A DNA stretch of 64,000 bases, taken from contig CP143430.1 in NCBI GenBank assembly GCA_039636795.1, positions 3,596,001 through 3,660,000 of the forward strand, given 5' to 3'. Positions 1 to 7,583 of the stretch are shown here, piece after piece (the stretch's first letter is position 1; each line of letters opens with the position of its first letter). Both the position numbers and the translations under genes were made by a program. This stretch comes from Micrococcaceae bacterium Sec5.1 (lineage in GTDB: Bacteria; Actinomycetota; Actinomycetes; Actinomycetales; Micrococcaceae). Below the pieces are notes generated by a model. It did not search any database and was not told the DNA's origin. It saw only the letters and a program-made list of their open reading frames with translations.

Positions 1-1262
1 AGTCCATCCTCGGGCTCAGTCCAACCCAAGGGGTAGGTGTCGCGCAGATTGCCCAGGAACGCCCACCAAGAGTCCAGATCCGGTGCGCCGCTGAGCTCGA
101 ACTGCGTCTTCACGGCCTCGGTCAGTTCCGGAATGATCTCTTTCACGGAACCGACAATAGGGACATCGGCCGTCCGGTTCTTGGAGATCTCCGCCGGATC
201 GATGTCCGCGTGGATCACCTTGGCAAAAGGAGCGAAGGTCTTCAACACACCGGTGACGCGGTCATCGAACCTGGCGCCGAGGGTGATGAGGAGGTCTGCC
301 TGCTGCAGGGCGGTAACCGCAGATACCGAACCGTGCATGCCCGGCATTCCAACGTGGAGGGGATGCGAGTCCGGGAACGCGCCGCGGGCCATCAGCGTAG
401 TGACTACCGGCGCTCCGGTTGCCAGGGCCAATTCCATGAGTTCGGCAGAGGCATGTCCCTTGACCACACCGCCACCCACATAGAGAACGGGCTTGCGGGA
501 GGCTGCGATCAGCTTGGCAGCTTCACGGACCTGCTTGCTGTGGCCGCGGACCACAGGACGGTAGCCCGGCAAGTCAACCTTCGGCGGCCACGAGAACGTC
601 ATCTGGCCTACCTGGGCATCCTTGGCAATATCTACCAGGACGGGTCCCGGGCGGCCGGTAGAAGCAAGGTGGAAGGCTTCGGCCATGACATGCGGGATGT
701 CGTTGGGATCGGTTACCAGGAAGGAGTGCTTGGTGATGGGCATAGTGATGCCCACGATGTCCGCTTCCTGGAACGCGTCCGTACCAATGACGCCACTGGC
801 GACCTGGCCGGTAATGGCTACCATCGGCACGGAGTCCATATGGGCGTCCATGATGGCGGTAACGAGGTTGGTGGCACCGGGTCCCGAGGTGGCGATGCAC
901 ACGCCAACCCGTCCGGTAACCATGGCGTAGCCTTGCGCGGCGTGGCCGGCTCCCTGTTCGTGACGGACCAGGATGTGATTCATGCTGGAGGCCATCAAGG
1001 GGTCGTAGGTGGGCAGGATCGCGCCACCGGGCAAACCGAAAATATCGTCCACGCCGAGTTCTTCGAGCGAACGGACAATTGCTTGCGAGCCGGTCATCAC
1101 CGTTGGGGGTACAACGTTGTTCGGCCCAAGTACAGGAGAGAGAGGTGCAGCAGTGTCGACGACGACGGCCTCAGCCGTTCGGTCGACCTTTTCCGGAGCC
1201 TTTGGGGCTCCAGCGGACTTTGCAGCCATCAGCGAGGGGCTGATCGGCGATCCTTTGCTCAT
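1..1262 (-). CDS. ilvB: Acetolactate synthase large subunit (3' end outside window)
   Basis: Catalytic subunit of acetohydroxyacid synthase, which condenses two pyruvates (or pyruvate with 2-oxobutyrate) in the first common step of valine, leucine and isoleucine synthesis. About 420 codons are present and the gene runs off the left edge, so the C-terminal TPP-binding domain is not seen. After a roughly 55-residue variable extension, the N-terminal TPP-enzyme domain is clear: a glycine-rich segment with [15 protein letters not shown], then [14 protein letters not shown], whose Glu is the cofactor-activating residue of the family, then [12 protein letters not shown]. The middle domain contains LYVGGG and [10 protein letters not shown]. 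The ATG at 1262 is followed by a low-complexity Ala/Pro/Val stretch, so a later start cannot be excluded. A leader peptide, an attenuator and a candidate operator lie upstream. Confidence 0.95.
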   Translation of the reverse strand, partial: MSKGSPISPSLMAAKSAGAPKAPEKVDRTAEAVVVDTAAPLSPVLGPNNVVPPTVMTGSQAIVRSLEELGVDDIFGLPGGAILPTYDPLMASSMNHILVRHEQGAGHAAQGYAMVTGRVGVCIATSGPGATNLVTAIMDAHMDSVPMVAITGQVASGVIGTDAFQEADIVGITMPITKHSFLVTDPNDIPHVMAEAFHLASTGRPGPVLVDIAKDAQVGQMTFSWPPKVDLPGYRPVVRGHSKQVREAAKLIAASRKPVLYVGGGVVKGHASAELMELALATGAPVVTTLMARGAFPDSHPLHVGMPGMHGSVSAVTALQQADLLITLGARFDDRVTGVLKTFAPFAKVIHADIDPAEISKNRTADVPIVGSVKEIIPELTEAVKTQFELSGAPDLDSWWAFLGNLRDTYPLGWTEPEDG

Positions 1263-1311
1263 CGGACTCTTCCTTAGTGGATCTTCAGTTGATGGGTCTT
1301 GCTTCGGGGAA

Positions 1312-1349
1312 TAAAAAAACCCCTCAGCCTTGCGGCTTTTCGAGGGGTT
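1312..1349 (-). terminator. Attenuator terminator in the ilvB leader
   Basis: Reading the minus strand, an 8-bp stem (AACCCCTC with GAGGGGTT, positions 1318-1325 and 1342-1349) encloses a second 4-bp stem (1326-1329 with 1334-1337) and is followed by a run of seven T. This is a classic intrinsic terminator placed between the leader peptide and ilvB, as expected for attenuation. The competing antiterminator pairing was not worked out. Confidence 0.85.
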
Positions 1350-1376
1350 GCGCGTGACAGTTCGTTACCAGTCGGG

Positions 1377-1430
1377 CTAAGCCACGCGCTTGGTAAGTAC
1401 GACGACGCCGACGGTAACGAATGAGATCAT
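1377..1430 (-). CDS. ilvB leader peptide (17 aa, attenuation)
   Basis: The short ORF reads MISFVTVGVVVLTKRVA and stops at a TAG. Six of 17 residues are Val, with one Ile and one Leu, so ribosome progress would depend on charged branched-chain tRNAs. It lies 28 nt before the terminator hairpin and 115 nt before ilvB on the same strand. Valine-rich leaders preceding ilvB are established in Corynebacterium and other actinobacteria. There is no strong Shine-Dalgarno sequence. Confidence 0.85.
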   Translation of the reverse strand: MISFVTVGVVVLTKRVA

Positions 1431-1450
1431 GCGTTCAGTGTTCCCTCTAA

Positions 1451-1487
1451 GTGAGATACGTGTCAATTGACCACCATCGTATCTCAC
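1451..1487. promoter_or_regulatory. Inverted repeat around the ilvB -35 region
   Basis: Perfect 10-bp arms GTGAGATACG (1451-1460) and CGTATCTCAC (1478-1487) are separated by 17 bp. The spacer carries TTGACA on the minus strand (1461-1466), a consensus -35 for the ilvB leader transcript; no convincing -10 was found. The arrangement fits an operator for a dimeric regulator. An NdgR/LtbR-type IclR regulator is a reasonable guess from actinobacterial leucine regulation, but the link is inference. Confidence 0.55.
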
Positions 1488-1511
1488 CATATGGACAGGG
1501 CTGTCCGCCTG

Positions 1512-1543
1512 CCGGACTCCCCTGCCAAGGCCGGGGAGTCCGG
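1512..1543 (-). terminator. Hairpin after ilvD
   Basis: Perfect 11-bp arms CCGGACTCCCC (1512-1522) and GGGGAGTCCGG (1533-1543) with a 10-nt loop lie just downstream of the ilvD stop. There is no T-tract on the minus strand, so it may be a transcript-stabilising or Rho-assisted terminator rather than an intrinsic one. Confidence 0.5.
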
Positions 1544-1552
1544 GGTCCGGCA

Positions 1553-3274
1553 TCAGCCGCAGTAAGCGCCGGTCGAGGCGCTGTGGACCAGCTTTGCGTA
1601 CTTGGCCAAAACACCCTTGGTGAACTTCGCTGGAAGGGGCTCCCAGCCAACCTTGCGGGCTTCAAGCTCAGCTTCGTCCACCAGGAGGTCGAATGAACGT
1701 GCCCCGATGTCCACACGGATGCGGTCACCGTCCTGGACGAAGGCGATGGGACCGCCGTCGACCGCTTCAGGCGCAACGTGGCCGATGCACAAACCGGTGG
1801 TCCCGCCGGAGAAGCGGCCATCGGTCAGCAGCAGCACATCCTTGCCCAGTCCAGCGCCCTTGATGGCACCGGTGATCGCAAGCATTTCGCGCATGCCCGG
1901 ACCACCCTTGGGTCCTTCATAGCGGATGACGACGACGTCGCCCTTGTGGATCTCACCATTGTCCAGTGCGTTAAGGGCCCCTTGCTCGCGCTCGAAGACG
2001 CGGGCTGTGCCCTCAAAGACGTCGGCGTCGAAGCCGGCGCTCTTCACCACGGCCCCTTCCGGAGCCATGGTGCCGTGGAGGATGGTGATGCCACCGGTCT
2101 TGTGGATGGGGTTGTCCAGTGCCCGAAGGATCTTTCCGTCAAGGTCCGGCGGGTTGATCGAGGCGAGGTTCTCGGCGAGCGTCTTGCCTGTGACAGTAAG
2201 GCAGTCGCCGTGCAGCAGCCCGGCGTCGAGAAGCGCTTTCATGATGACCGGCACGCCGCCGATCTTGTCCACATCAGTCATGACGTAGCGACCGAAGGGC
2301 TTGAGGTCACCGAGGTGCGGGATTTTGTCGCCAATGCGGTTGAAGTCATCCAGGGTCAGTTCAACTTCGGCTTCGCGGGCAATGGCTAGCAAGTGCAGGA
2401 CTGCGTTGGTGGATCCGCCGAACGCCATGGTGACGGCGATGGCATTTTCGAACGCCTTCTTGGTCATGATGTCGCGGGCGGTGATTCCGAGGCGAAGCAG
2501 GTTCACCACGGCTTCGCCGGACTTGCGTGCAAAGTCATCACGACGGCGGTCTGCCGAGGGCGGAGCCGCCGAACCCGGGAGGGACATTCCCAGCGCCTCA
2601 CCGATGCATGCCATGGTGTTGGCCGTGTACATACCGCCACAGGCACCTTCGCCCGGGCAAATTGCCTTTTCGATACGGGTGAGGTCCTCCATGCTCATCT
2701 TGCCGGCGGCACAGGCGCCGACGGCCTCGAAGGCGTCAATCAGAGTGACTTCCTTCTCGGAGCCATCCTCGAGCTTGACCCAACCGGGCATGATGGAGCC
2801 CGCATAGAGGAATACGCTGGCCAGGTCCAGGCGGGCAGCAGCCATGAGCATGCCTGGAAGGGATTTGTCGCAGCCAGCCAGGAGAACCGAGCCGTCGATG
2901 CGCTCGGCCTGCATCACGGTTTCGACAGAGTCGGCGATGACTTCGCGGGAAACGAGCGAGAAGTGCATGCCCTCGTGGCCCATGGAAATACCATCCGAGA
3001 CGGAGATGGTGCCGAACTGCATAGGGAATCCGCCACCGGCGTGGACGCCTTCCTTAGCGCCTTGCGCAAGTCGGTTGAGGGAAAGGTTGCAGGGCGTAAT
3101 TTCATTCCACGAACTGGCGACGCCAATTTGCGGTTTGGCGAAGTCGTCATCCCCCATCCCCACCGCACGGAACATGCCACGCGCGGGCGCGGCGTGAATT
3201 CCGTCGGTTACGACCCTGCTGCGGGGCTTGATGTCCGGTTTGGTATCTGTCGCAATTTGGGTGGCGTCGCTCAT
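1553..3274 (-). CDS. ilvD: Dihydroxy-acid dehydratase
   Basis: Dehydrates 2,3-dihydroxy-isovalerate and -methylvalerate to the 2-oxoacid precursors of valine and isoleucine, with an iron-sulfur cluster and Mg. The 573-residue protein is of normal length. The candidate cluster cysteines are Cys62 (ITPCNLS), Cys135 in the family signature [16 protein letters not shown], and Cys212 ([12 protein letters not shown]). The second signature, [22 protein letters not shown] in part, is near the C-terminus. An upstream in-frame start at 3334 exists, but ATG 3274 has a TAGACT -10 box 7 nt before it, consistent with a leaderless message. It lies upstream of and in the same direction as ilvB, but the hairpin and separate leader suggest that ilvB has its own promoter. 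Confidence 0.97.
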   Translation of the reverse strand: MSDATQIATDTKPDIKPRSRVVTDGIHAAPARGMFRAVGMGDDDFAKPQIGVASSWNEITPCNLSLNRLAQGAKEGVHAGGGFPMQFGTISVSDGISMGHEGMHFSLVSREVIADSVETVMQAERIDGSVLLAGCDKSLPGMLMAAARLDLASVFLYAGSIMPGWVKLEDGSEKEVTLIDAFEAVGACAAGKMSMEDLTRIEKAICPGEGACGGMYTANTMACIGEALGMSLPGSAAPPSADRRRDDFARKSGEAVVNLLRLGITARDIMTKKAFENAIAVTMAFGGSTNAVLHLLAIAREAEVELTLDDFNRIGDKIPHLGDLKPFGRYVMTDVDKIGGVPVIMKALLDAGLLHGDCLTVTGKTLAENLASINPPDLDGKILRALDNPIHKTGGITILHGTMAPEGAVVKSAGFDADVFEGTARVFEREQGALNALDNGEIHKGDVVVIRYEGPKGGPGMREMLAITGAIKGAGLGKDVLLLTDGRFSGGTTGLCIGHVAPEAVDGGPIAFVQDGDRIRVDIGARSFDLLVDEAELEARKVGWEPLPAKFTKGVLAKYAKLVHSASTGAYCG

Positions 3275-3281
3275 GGTCCAA

Positions 3282-3287
3282 AGTCTA
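3282..3287 (-). promoter_or_regulatory. -10 box of leaderless ilvD
   Basis: TAGACT, then a 7-nt gap, then the ATG at 3274 on the minus strand. Confidence 0.55.
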
Positions 3288-3505
3288 TGTGTCCACGGCA
3301 GCGGCCCACGACGTAATCCTCCCGGGTTAAGCACGAAGGTAAGAATATTTCCTCGTCAGCGCGGAAAACTTGAGCCCCTTTTCTTGGGATCACCAACTCC
3401 ATCACAACCCAGGTTGGACGGCCCCTAAACGCTGGACACCCCATTAGCAGCCACGTAACGTCGGAAATACCACTAACTGCACCCTGTGAGCAGAAGGGCC
3501 ACACC

Positions 3506-4462
3506 ATGGACTGGTTGATTTGGGTCATTGTTATTGTGCTGATCGTCGCGATTGTTTGGTGGCTCCTGAGCCGCAACAACGCCAGGAATTCGTCAACTGG
3601 ACCATTGGGCACTGCCCCTGGCACCGGGACTCCCGGACGGACAGGCACTGCCGCACCAGCTGCCATGGAACCCAGCGACACGATGTCGATGCCCGATACA
3701 GCCGCGGCGGTGGCTGGCGTAGCGGGCCTGGCTGGGGTTACGAATATGGGGAAGGCAGCGGCTGAGGGCAGCGGGCCCGTCGAATCCAGCATGGAATCAC
3801 GCGTCGAAACCGAAGCTCAGGCTGGACCGCCGGTGGACGAACCTGTGATTGAAACGCCGGAGGTCGACGAGCCAGTGGTCGATGAGCCAGTGGTGGACAC
3901 GGATGCACAGGTCACTGCCGGTGATGTCGATGACTGGGAGGCTGCCGGAACGCCGGCATCTGAACCCCTGGCGGCCGAGCCTGCGATTTCTGAGCCAGCG
4001 GCTTCCGGATCCGGGGACGGAGTGACAGCGGATGACGTGACGCGCGCAGATGACACGCCAAAGGTGGAGGAGTCAGCGGACACCAACGCAGCAGACAAAG
4101 CTGAGTGGGAATCCTCGTGGACGGACGCAGGCGGCACTGCGATCCACCATCACGAATACACGGATGCACACTCAGCCACCCTCGCCGGCGCCGAGACCGC
4201 GGCTGCTGAAATGGACGACGAAGATTCAATGACACCAACGGGCCATCTCGCCGCTGAACATCCATATGGGGTTGGCTCAGCCAGCGCCGCAGCAGACGGC
4301 AGCGGCCCCGAGGGCTACCCGGTGAAGGCCGACGCTTCAACCATGACCTATCACGATGAAGATACCGCCGGCTATGACGAAGCCACCGCGGATGTGTGGT
4401 TTGAATCGGCCGCGCATGCGGAAGCGGCCGGGTTCCGCCCTCCCCCGAGGAACAGGCACTAA
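3506..4462 (+). CDS. Membrane-anchored acidic protein with C-terminal sunset motif
   Basis: Function unknown. The N-terminus is a single membrane segment (WLIWVIVIVLIVAIVWWLL, residues about 3-21) followed by a long Ala/Pro/Asp/Glu-rich, probably disordered region. This includes an in-frame repeat of the pentapeptide VDEPV, encoded by two 15-bp units at 3863-3892. The last ~50 residues carry the pattern GYPVKADASTMTYH then ATADVWFESAAHAEAAGF, which matches the short sunset motif attached to several actinobacterial proteins. The start has a purine-rich SD (AGAAGGG) about 9 nt upstream. Topology (tail in or out of the cell) cannot be fixed from sequence; two Arg just after the membrane segment favour a cytoplasmic tail. 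Confidence 0.75.
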   Translation: MDWLIWVIVIVLIVAIVWWLLSRNNARNSSTGPLGTAPGTGTPGRTGTAAPAAMEPSDTMSMPDTAAAVAGVAGLAGVTNMGKAAAEGSGPVESSMESRVETEAQAGPPVDEPVIETPEVDEPVVDEPVVDTDAQVTAGDVDDWEAAGTPASEPLAAEPAISEPAASGSGDGVTADDVTRADDTPKVEESADTNAADKAEWESSWTDAGGTAIHHHEYTDAHSATLAGAETAAAEMDDEDSMTPTGHLAAEHPYGVGSASAAADGSGPEGYPVKADASTMTYHDEDTAGYDEATADVWFESAAHAEAAGFRPPPRNRH

Positions 4463-4476
4463 ACGGAACACGCGAT

Positions 4477-5679
4477 ATGGGCAGATGTGCAGTAAGAGCT
4501 GACGGCCGACCCGCCACCGGTTCCTGCTGGTTGATGCCCGCCCGAACTGCGGCCAGGCTTCTGGCCGCTCTTTTACTGGCGGCCCTGTCAGCGGCTTGCA
4601 CGGGGAGTCCGTCGTCGCCAGGTTCGGCCGCCACGCCTGAGGGCCCCATCAGTTCCAGTGTCCCCGTATCGCCAGGGTCGGGCACTGCATCCGAGTCAGC
4701 GCCGCCTGCTGTCCCACGAAAACTGGAGGTACAGCAAAAGCTCGACGCCGGCCTGCAGCTGCCTTGGTCCATCGTCTTCCTACCGGACGGCACAGCCATC
4801 GTGTCGGAACGCGATTCGGCCCAGGTCAAGAGCATCCGCGATGGCCGGACAACAACCATCGGCGAGGTTGCCGGCGTCGAACCTGGTGGTGAAGGTGGGC
4901 TTCTGGGCCTTGCCCTGTCTCCTGCCTTCGCCAGCAACCGCTGGCTTTACGCCTATTTCACGTCAGCCACCGACAACCGGATCGCCAGAATGCACTTGTC
5001 GGAAGAGCCGGGAGGCGCTTTGAGGCTTGGCGGCCCTGAGGTGGTCTTTTCCGGAATATCAAAGGCTTCTACCCATAACGGTGGCCGGATCCGTTTTGGC
5101 CCTGACGGATTCCTGTATGTGGGCACCGGCGATTCGCAGCGCCGGGAACAGCCACAGGATACACACGCCTTGGGTGGAAAGATCCTGCGGCTGACTCCCG
5201 AGGGACGCCCTGCTCCGGGCAACCCGTTCGGTGAAAACCCTGTCTATAGCTATGGACACCGGAATGTTCAGGGCTTGGCGTGGGACAACGAAGGAAGGTT
5301 GTGGGCCAGCGAGTTTGGTCCGGACGTGGACGACGAACTAAACCTCATTACCCCTGGCGGCAACTATGGTTGGCCCACAGTGACAGGAGCCCCCGGCCGC
5401 AGCGGGTTCATCGACGCCAAAGTTGTTTGGCCTTCAACCTCAGACGCATCGCCCAGCGGATTGGAAATTGCCGACGGCGTGGCTTACACCGGAGCCCTTC
5501 GCGGCCAACGGCTTTGGGCCATCCCGCTCAACGGCAACAAGGCGGGTTCACCTGTGGCTTACTTCACAGGCGAGTATGGTCGGCTGAGGGATGTTGCCAA
5601 GGCTCCCGACGGGACGTTGTGGGTCCTCAGCAACAACAGAAACCCTGATTTTGCGCTGATTTTGAGGCGCTCTTCGTGA
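4477..5679 (+). CDS. PQQ-dependent sugar dehydrogenase-like lipoprotein
   Basis: Member of the glucose/sorbosone dehydrogenase beta-propeller family (soluble PQQ glucose dehydrogenase fold), exported and lipid-anchored. The signal sequence has a lipobox LSAAC; the Cys is residue 41 from the first ATG or residue 22 from ATG 4534, which gives a more normal signal length. The start is therefore uncertain and neither has a convincing SD. Family blocks are clear: GLQLPWSIVFLPDGTAIVSER, GGEGGLLGLALSP, STHNGGRIRFGPDGFLYVGT, LGGKILRLTPEG, YGHRNVQGLAWD and GGNYGWPTV. These contain the His, Arg and Asn positions of the family, but PQQ binding and substrate cannot be asserted. It follows the sunset protein by 15 nt and may be co-transcribed. 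Confidence 0.85.
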   Translation: MGRCAVRADGRPATGSCWLMPARTAARLLAALLLAALSAACTGSPSSPGSAATPEGPISSSVPVSPGSGTASESAPPAVPRKLEVQQKLDAGLQLPWSIVFLPDGTAIVSERDSAQVKSIRDGRTTTIGEVAGVEPGGEGGLLGLALSPAFASNRWLYAYFTSATDNRIARMHLSEEPGGALRLGGPEVVFSGISKASTHNGGRIRFGPDGFLYVGTGDSQRREQPQDTHALGGKILRLTPEGRPAPGNPFGENPVYSYGHRNVQGLAWDNEGRLWASEFGPDVDDELNLITPGGNYGWPTVTGAPGRSGFIDAKVVWPSTSDASPSGLEIADGVAYTGALRGQRLWAIPLNGNKAGSPVAYFTGEYGRLRDVAKAPDGTLWVLSNNRNPDFALILRRSS

Positions 5680-5727
5680 ACCCCGGACCCTTGGCGCCGC
5701 CGATTTCCCTCATCCGCCGAAGTCGTG

Positions 5728-5733
5728 TAGAGT
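5728..5733 (+). promoter_or_regulatory. -10 box of first tRNA-Lys gene
   Basis: TAGAGT lies 65 nt before the tRNA. The surrounding GTGTAGAGTTA and the following TGTCGTTGCGGA recur almost unchanged before the second tRNA-Lys copy, so the promoter appears duplicated together with the gene. Confidence 0.6.
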
Positions 5734-5798
5734 TACATGTCGTTGCGGAGATCGCCGAGGGAACAAAAGCCCCCGGGTTTGGGTCGAAATCAACAGCT

Positions 5799-5874
5799 GC
5801 ACCTCTAGCTCAACTGGCAGAGCAATTGACTCTTAATCAATGGGTTCCGGGTTCGAGTCCCGGGGGGTGCACCA
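5799..5874 (+). tRNA. tRNA-Lys(CTT), copy 1, CCA encoded
   Basis: Acceptor stem GCACCTC pairs with GGGGTGC (one T-G pair). The anticodon stem TTGA/TCAA holds the loop CTCTTAA with anticodon CTT, which reads AAG. The T-arm has GGTTCGAGTCC-type sequence. Discriminator A at 5871 is followed by genomic CCA. Confidence 0.97.
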
Positions 5875-5880
5875 ACGAAA

Positions 5881-5915
5881 GGCCCTGGAGTGGTATTCAC
5901 TCCAGGGCCTTTTTT
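5881..5915 (+). terminator. Terminator of tRNA-Lys copy 1
   Basis: Perfect 12-bp stem (5881-5892 with 5898-5909), 5-nt loop, and then six T. Confidence 0.93.
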
Positions 5916-6000
5916 CGTTGCCTTGTTCCGCTCGAACACTGGTCTTCGTGGAATGCATCACGCCGGGATAATTCTGGTTAGCCGCCGTCAAAAAGTGGTG

Positions 6001-6006
6001 TAGAGT
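6001..6006 (+). promoter_or_regulatory. -10 box of second tRNA-Lys gene
   Basis: TAGAGT with TTAGCC 17 bp upstream (5978-5983) as a weak -35. Flanking sequence matches the copy-1 promoter (GTGTAGAGTTA, TGTCGTTGCGGA). Confidence 0.6.
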
Positions 6007-6068
6007 TATCTGTCGTTGCGGACGTCAATGGAGAATATGACTCCTTCGTATTGACCGAAACAATAGCT

Positions 6069-6141
6069 GCACCTCTAGCTCAACTGGCAGAGCAATTGAC
6101 TCTTAATCAATGGGTTCCGGGTTCGAGTCCCGGGGGGTGCA
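6069..6141 (+). tRNA. tRNA-Lys(CTT), copy 2, CCA not encoded
   Basis: The 73-nt body is identical to copy 1 through the discriminator base, but the genome continues with CAGAAT instead of CCA, so the 3' end must be added enzymatically. Confidence 0.97.
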
Positions 6142-6150
6142 CAGAATAGG

Positions 6151-6187
6151 AAAGGCTCCGGATCGTTGCTACGATCCGGAGCCTTTT
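6151..6187. terminator. Bidirectional terminator between tRNA-Lys and MarR gene
   Basis: A 15-bp stem AAAGGCTCCGGATCG (6151-6165) with its complement (6172-6186) has A-rich and T-rich ends. It can therefore terminate both the tRNA on the plus strand and the MarR gene on the minus strand. Confidence 0.92.
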
Positions 6188-6192
6188 CTTAT

Positions 6193-6651
6193 TCAAGCCT
6201 GAGGGTTGGCGTCCCCCGCTGGGCGGTCGAGCGCAGGCATTCCGGCAAGTCCCCGGACCACGATCTTAAGTTCGTCGCGCAGCCGGGCGGTGTCGACCTG
6301 AACCAGGGCGAGCACGTCCTGCTCAAGCCGCACTGCCTCGGCCAAAGCTGCGGAGCCGGCGTCTGTGAGCGTCACAACGTGACTGCGACGATCCGAGTCG
6401 CTGCGCTGACGACTTACGTGCCCGTGCAGCTCAAGCCTTGCAAGAGTAGTGCCCATGGTCTGCGCCTTGACCCTGGCAACTTCAGCCAAAGCAGCCTGTG
6501 TAATGGGCCCTTTTGCAGCAAGGACTTCCATGGCGATCACGCCGGCATGCGTCAGTCCGATGTTCTTCAATTTTTCATTCCACGAGATTTCCACGAGTCG
6601 CGCAGCCGTTGAAAGCAATCGCGTCGTGGGCCATCTCTCCATATCTGGCAT
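6193..6651 (-). CDS. MarR-family transcriptional regulator
   Basis: A 152-residue winged-helix DNA-binding regulator. The helix-turn-helix segment is ITQAALAEVARVKAQTMGTT, followed by the wing HGHVSRQRSDSDRRSHVVTL, which is the DxRxxxVxLT signature of MarR proteins. The reading frame is open for another 43 codons upstream, but ATG 6651 has a near-consensus TATACT box exactly 6 nt before it, which supports a leaderless start there. It is divergent from the peroxiredoxin gene with 85 bp between starts, so control of that gene in response to peroxide or similar stress is a natural but untested guess. Confidence 0.88.
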   Translation of the reverse strand: MPDMERWPTTRLLSTAARLVEISWNEKLKNIGLTHAGVIAMEVLAAKGPITQAALAEVARVKAQTMGTTLARLELHGHVSRQRSDSDRRSHVVTLTDAGSAALAEAVRLEQDVLALVQVDTARLRDELKIVVRGLAGMPALDRPAGDANPQA

Positions 6652-6657
6652 GCCGAC

Positions 6658-6663
6658 AGTATA
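6658..6663 (-). promoter_or_regulatory. -10 box of leaderless MarR gene
   Basis: TATACT, then 6 nt, then ATG 6651 (minus strand); this decides the start codon. Confidence 0.7.
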
Positions 6664-6736
6664 TGCGCGTGGAGGCTGTTGCCGTTGCTTCTGGCCACTA
6701 AACTGGGGAGTCGCGAACGTTAGCAAGGAGCAAATT

Positions 6737-7210
6737 ATGGCGGAACGTCTTATTCCCGGTGGCGTAGCCCCGGACTTCACACTTCAAGACCAAGATGGCA
6801 ACGACGTCAGTCTTTCGGACTTCCGTGGACGTAAGACGATTGTCTATTTTTATCCGGCAGCATCGACGCCTGGCTGCACCAAAGAGGCGTGTGATTTCCG
6901 GGACAACCTCGCGTCCCTCCAGACTTCGGGTTTTGAAGTAGTGGGAATCTCTCCAGATTCTGTGAAGGCGCTGGCCAAGTTCGCAGGGGAAGAACAATTG
7001 ACGTTCCGCATACTCTCGGACGCAGACCACGCGGTGGCCGAGGCCTATGGTGCCTGGGGCGAGAAAAAGAACTATGGCCGCACCTACATGGGCCTGATCC
7101 GTTCCACGATCGTGGTGGACCCGGACGGAAAGGTCCACCTTGCCCAGTACAACGTCAGAGCCACAGGGCACGTCGCCAAGCTTCGCCGCGACCTCAAACT
7201 CGACAAGTAG
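6737..7210 (+). CDS. bcp: Thioredoxin-dependent peroxiredoxin (BCP type)
   Basis: Reduces hydrogen peroxide and organic hydroperoxides in the cytoplasm with electrons from thioredoxin. The 157-residue protein shows the N-terminal GGVAPDFTLQDQDG block and the active site FYPAASTPGCTKEACDFRD. Cys47 is the peroxidatic residue and Cys52 the probable resolving residue of the atypical 2-Cys BCP/PrxQ class. The frame is open much further upstream, but ATG 6737 has an ideal AAGGAG SD at 6725-6730, and the upstream part overlaps the divergent MarR gene. Confidence 0.95.
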   Translation: MAERLIPGGVAPDFTLQDQDGNDVSLSDFRGRKTIVYFYPAASTPGCTKEACDFRDNLASLQTSGFEVVGISPDSVKALAKFAGEEQLTFRILSDADHAVAEAYGAWGEKKNYGRTYMGLIRSTIVVDPDGKVHLAQYNVRATGHVAKLRRDLKLDK

Positions 7211-7273
7211 CGGGTACACTGGAGGCCGGAAGAAGGCTCCGGTCAGCCCATAGGGCAGTCCAGTGGCCAGCCA

Positions 7274-7355
7274 GCGCGAGTGGTGAAATTGGCAGACACG
7301 CAGGATTTAGGTTCCTGTGCCTTCGGGCGTGGGGGTTCAAGTCCCCCCTTGCGCA
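7274..7355 (+). tRNA. tRNA-Leu(TAG)
   Basis: Acceptor GCGCGAG pairs with CTTGCGC. Anticodon stem CAGGA/TCCTG encloses TTTAGGT, anticodon TAG, which reads CUA. A long variable arm (TGCCTTCGGGCG) typical of leucine tRNA and the T-arm GGGGGTTCAAGTCCCCC follow. CCA is not encoded. Confidence 0.96.
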
Positions 7356-7410
7356 CAGCAGTTGGAGCAACACGGCATCAACACAGTGGTGAAGAACCAC
7401 GGATTCTTCA

Positions 7411-7458
7411 AACACCCCCGGTTCACTGAGCATTTCATTCGGACCGGGGGTGTTCTTT
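7411..7458 (+). terminator. Terminator after tRNA-Leu
   Basis: AACACCCCCGGT (7411-7422) pairs with ACCGGGGGTGTT (7443-7454), followed by CTTT. The T-tract is short. Confidence 0.75.
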
Positions 7459-7583
7459 CCTCAAGCAGACGGGGACTATGCCCCGCAACGCGCCCGAACC
7501 GGCACCGGGGGCGTTCAACTAGACTGGAATGCGGTCTGGCCGAAGCCGGCCACAGCACTTCCGACCGGCTTGAGGGGACAAGA

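Noticed and set aside
210..1277. Long plus-strand open frame opposite ilvB
   Set aside because: It is the complement of a clear acetolactate synthase and codes low-complexity Gly/His/Arg sequence with no family resemblance.
5676..5981. Open frame of about 100 codons across tRNA-Lys
   Set aside because: It spans the tRNA and its terminator; chance ORF.
6652..6780. Longer N-terminus of the minus-strand MarR protein
   Set aside because: The extra 43 residues overlap the peroxiredoxin start and SD, are not family-like, and would place the TATACT box inside the gene.
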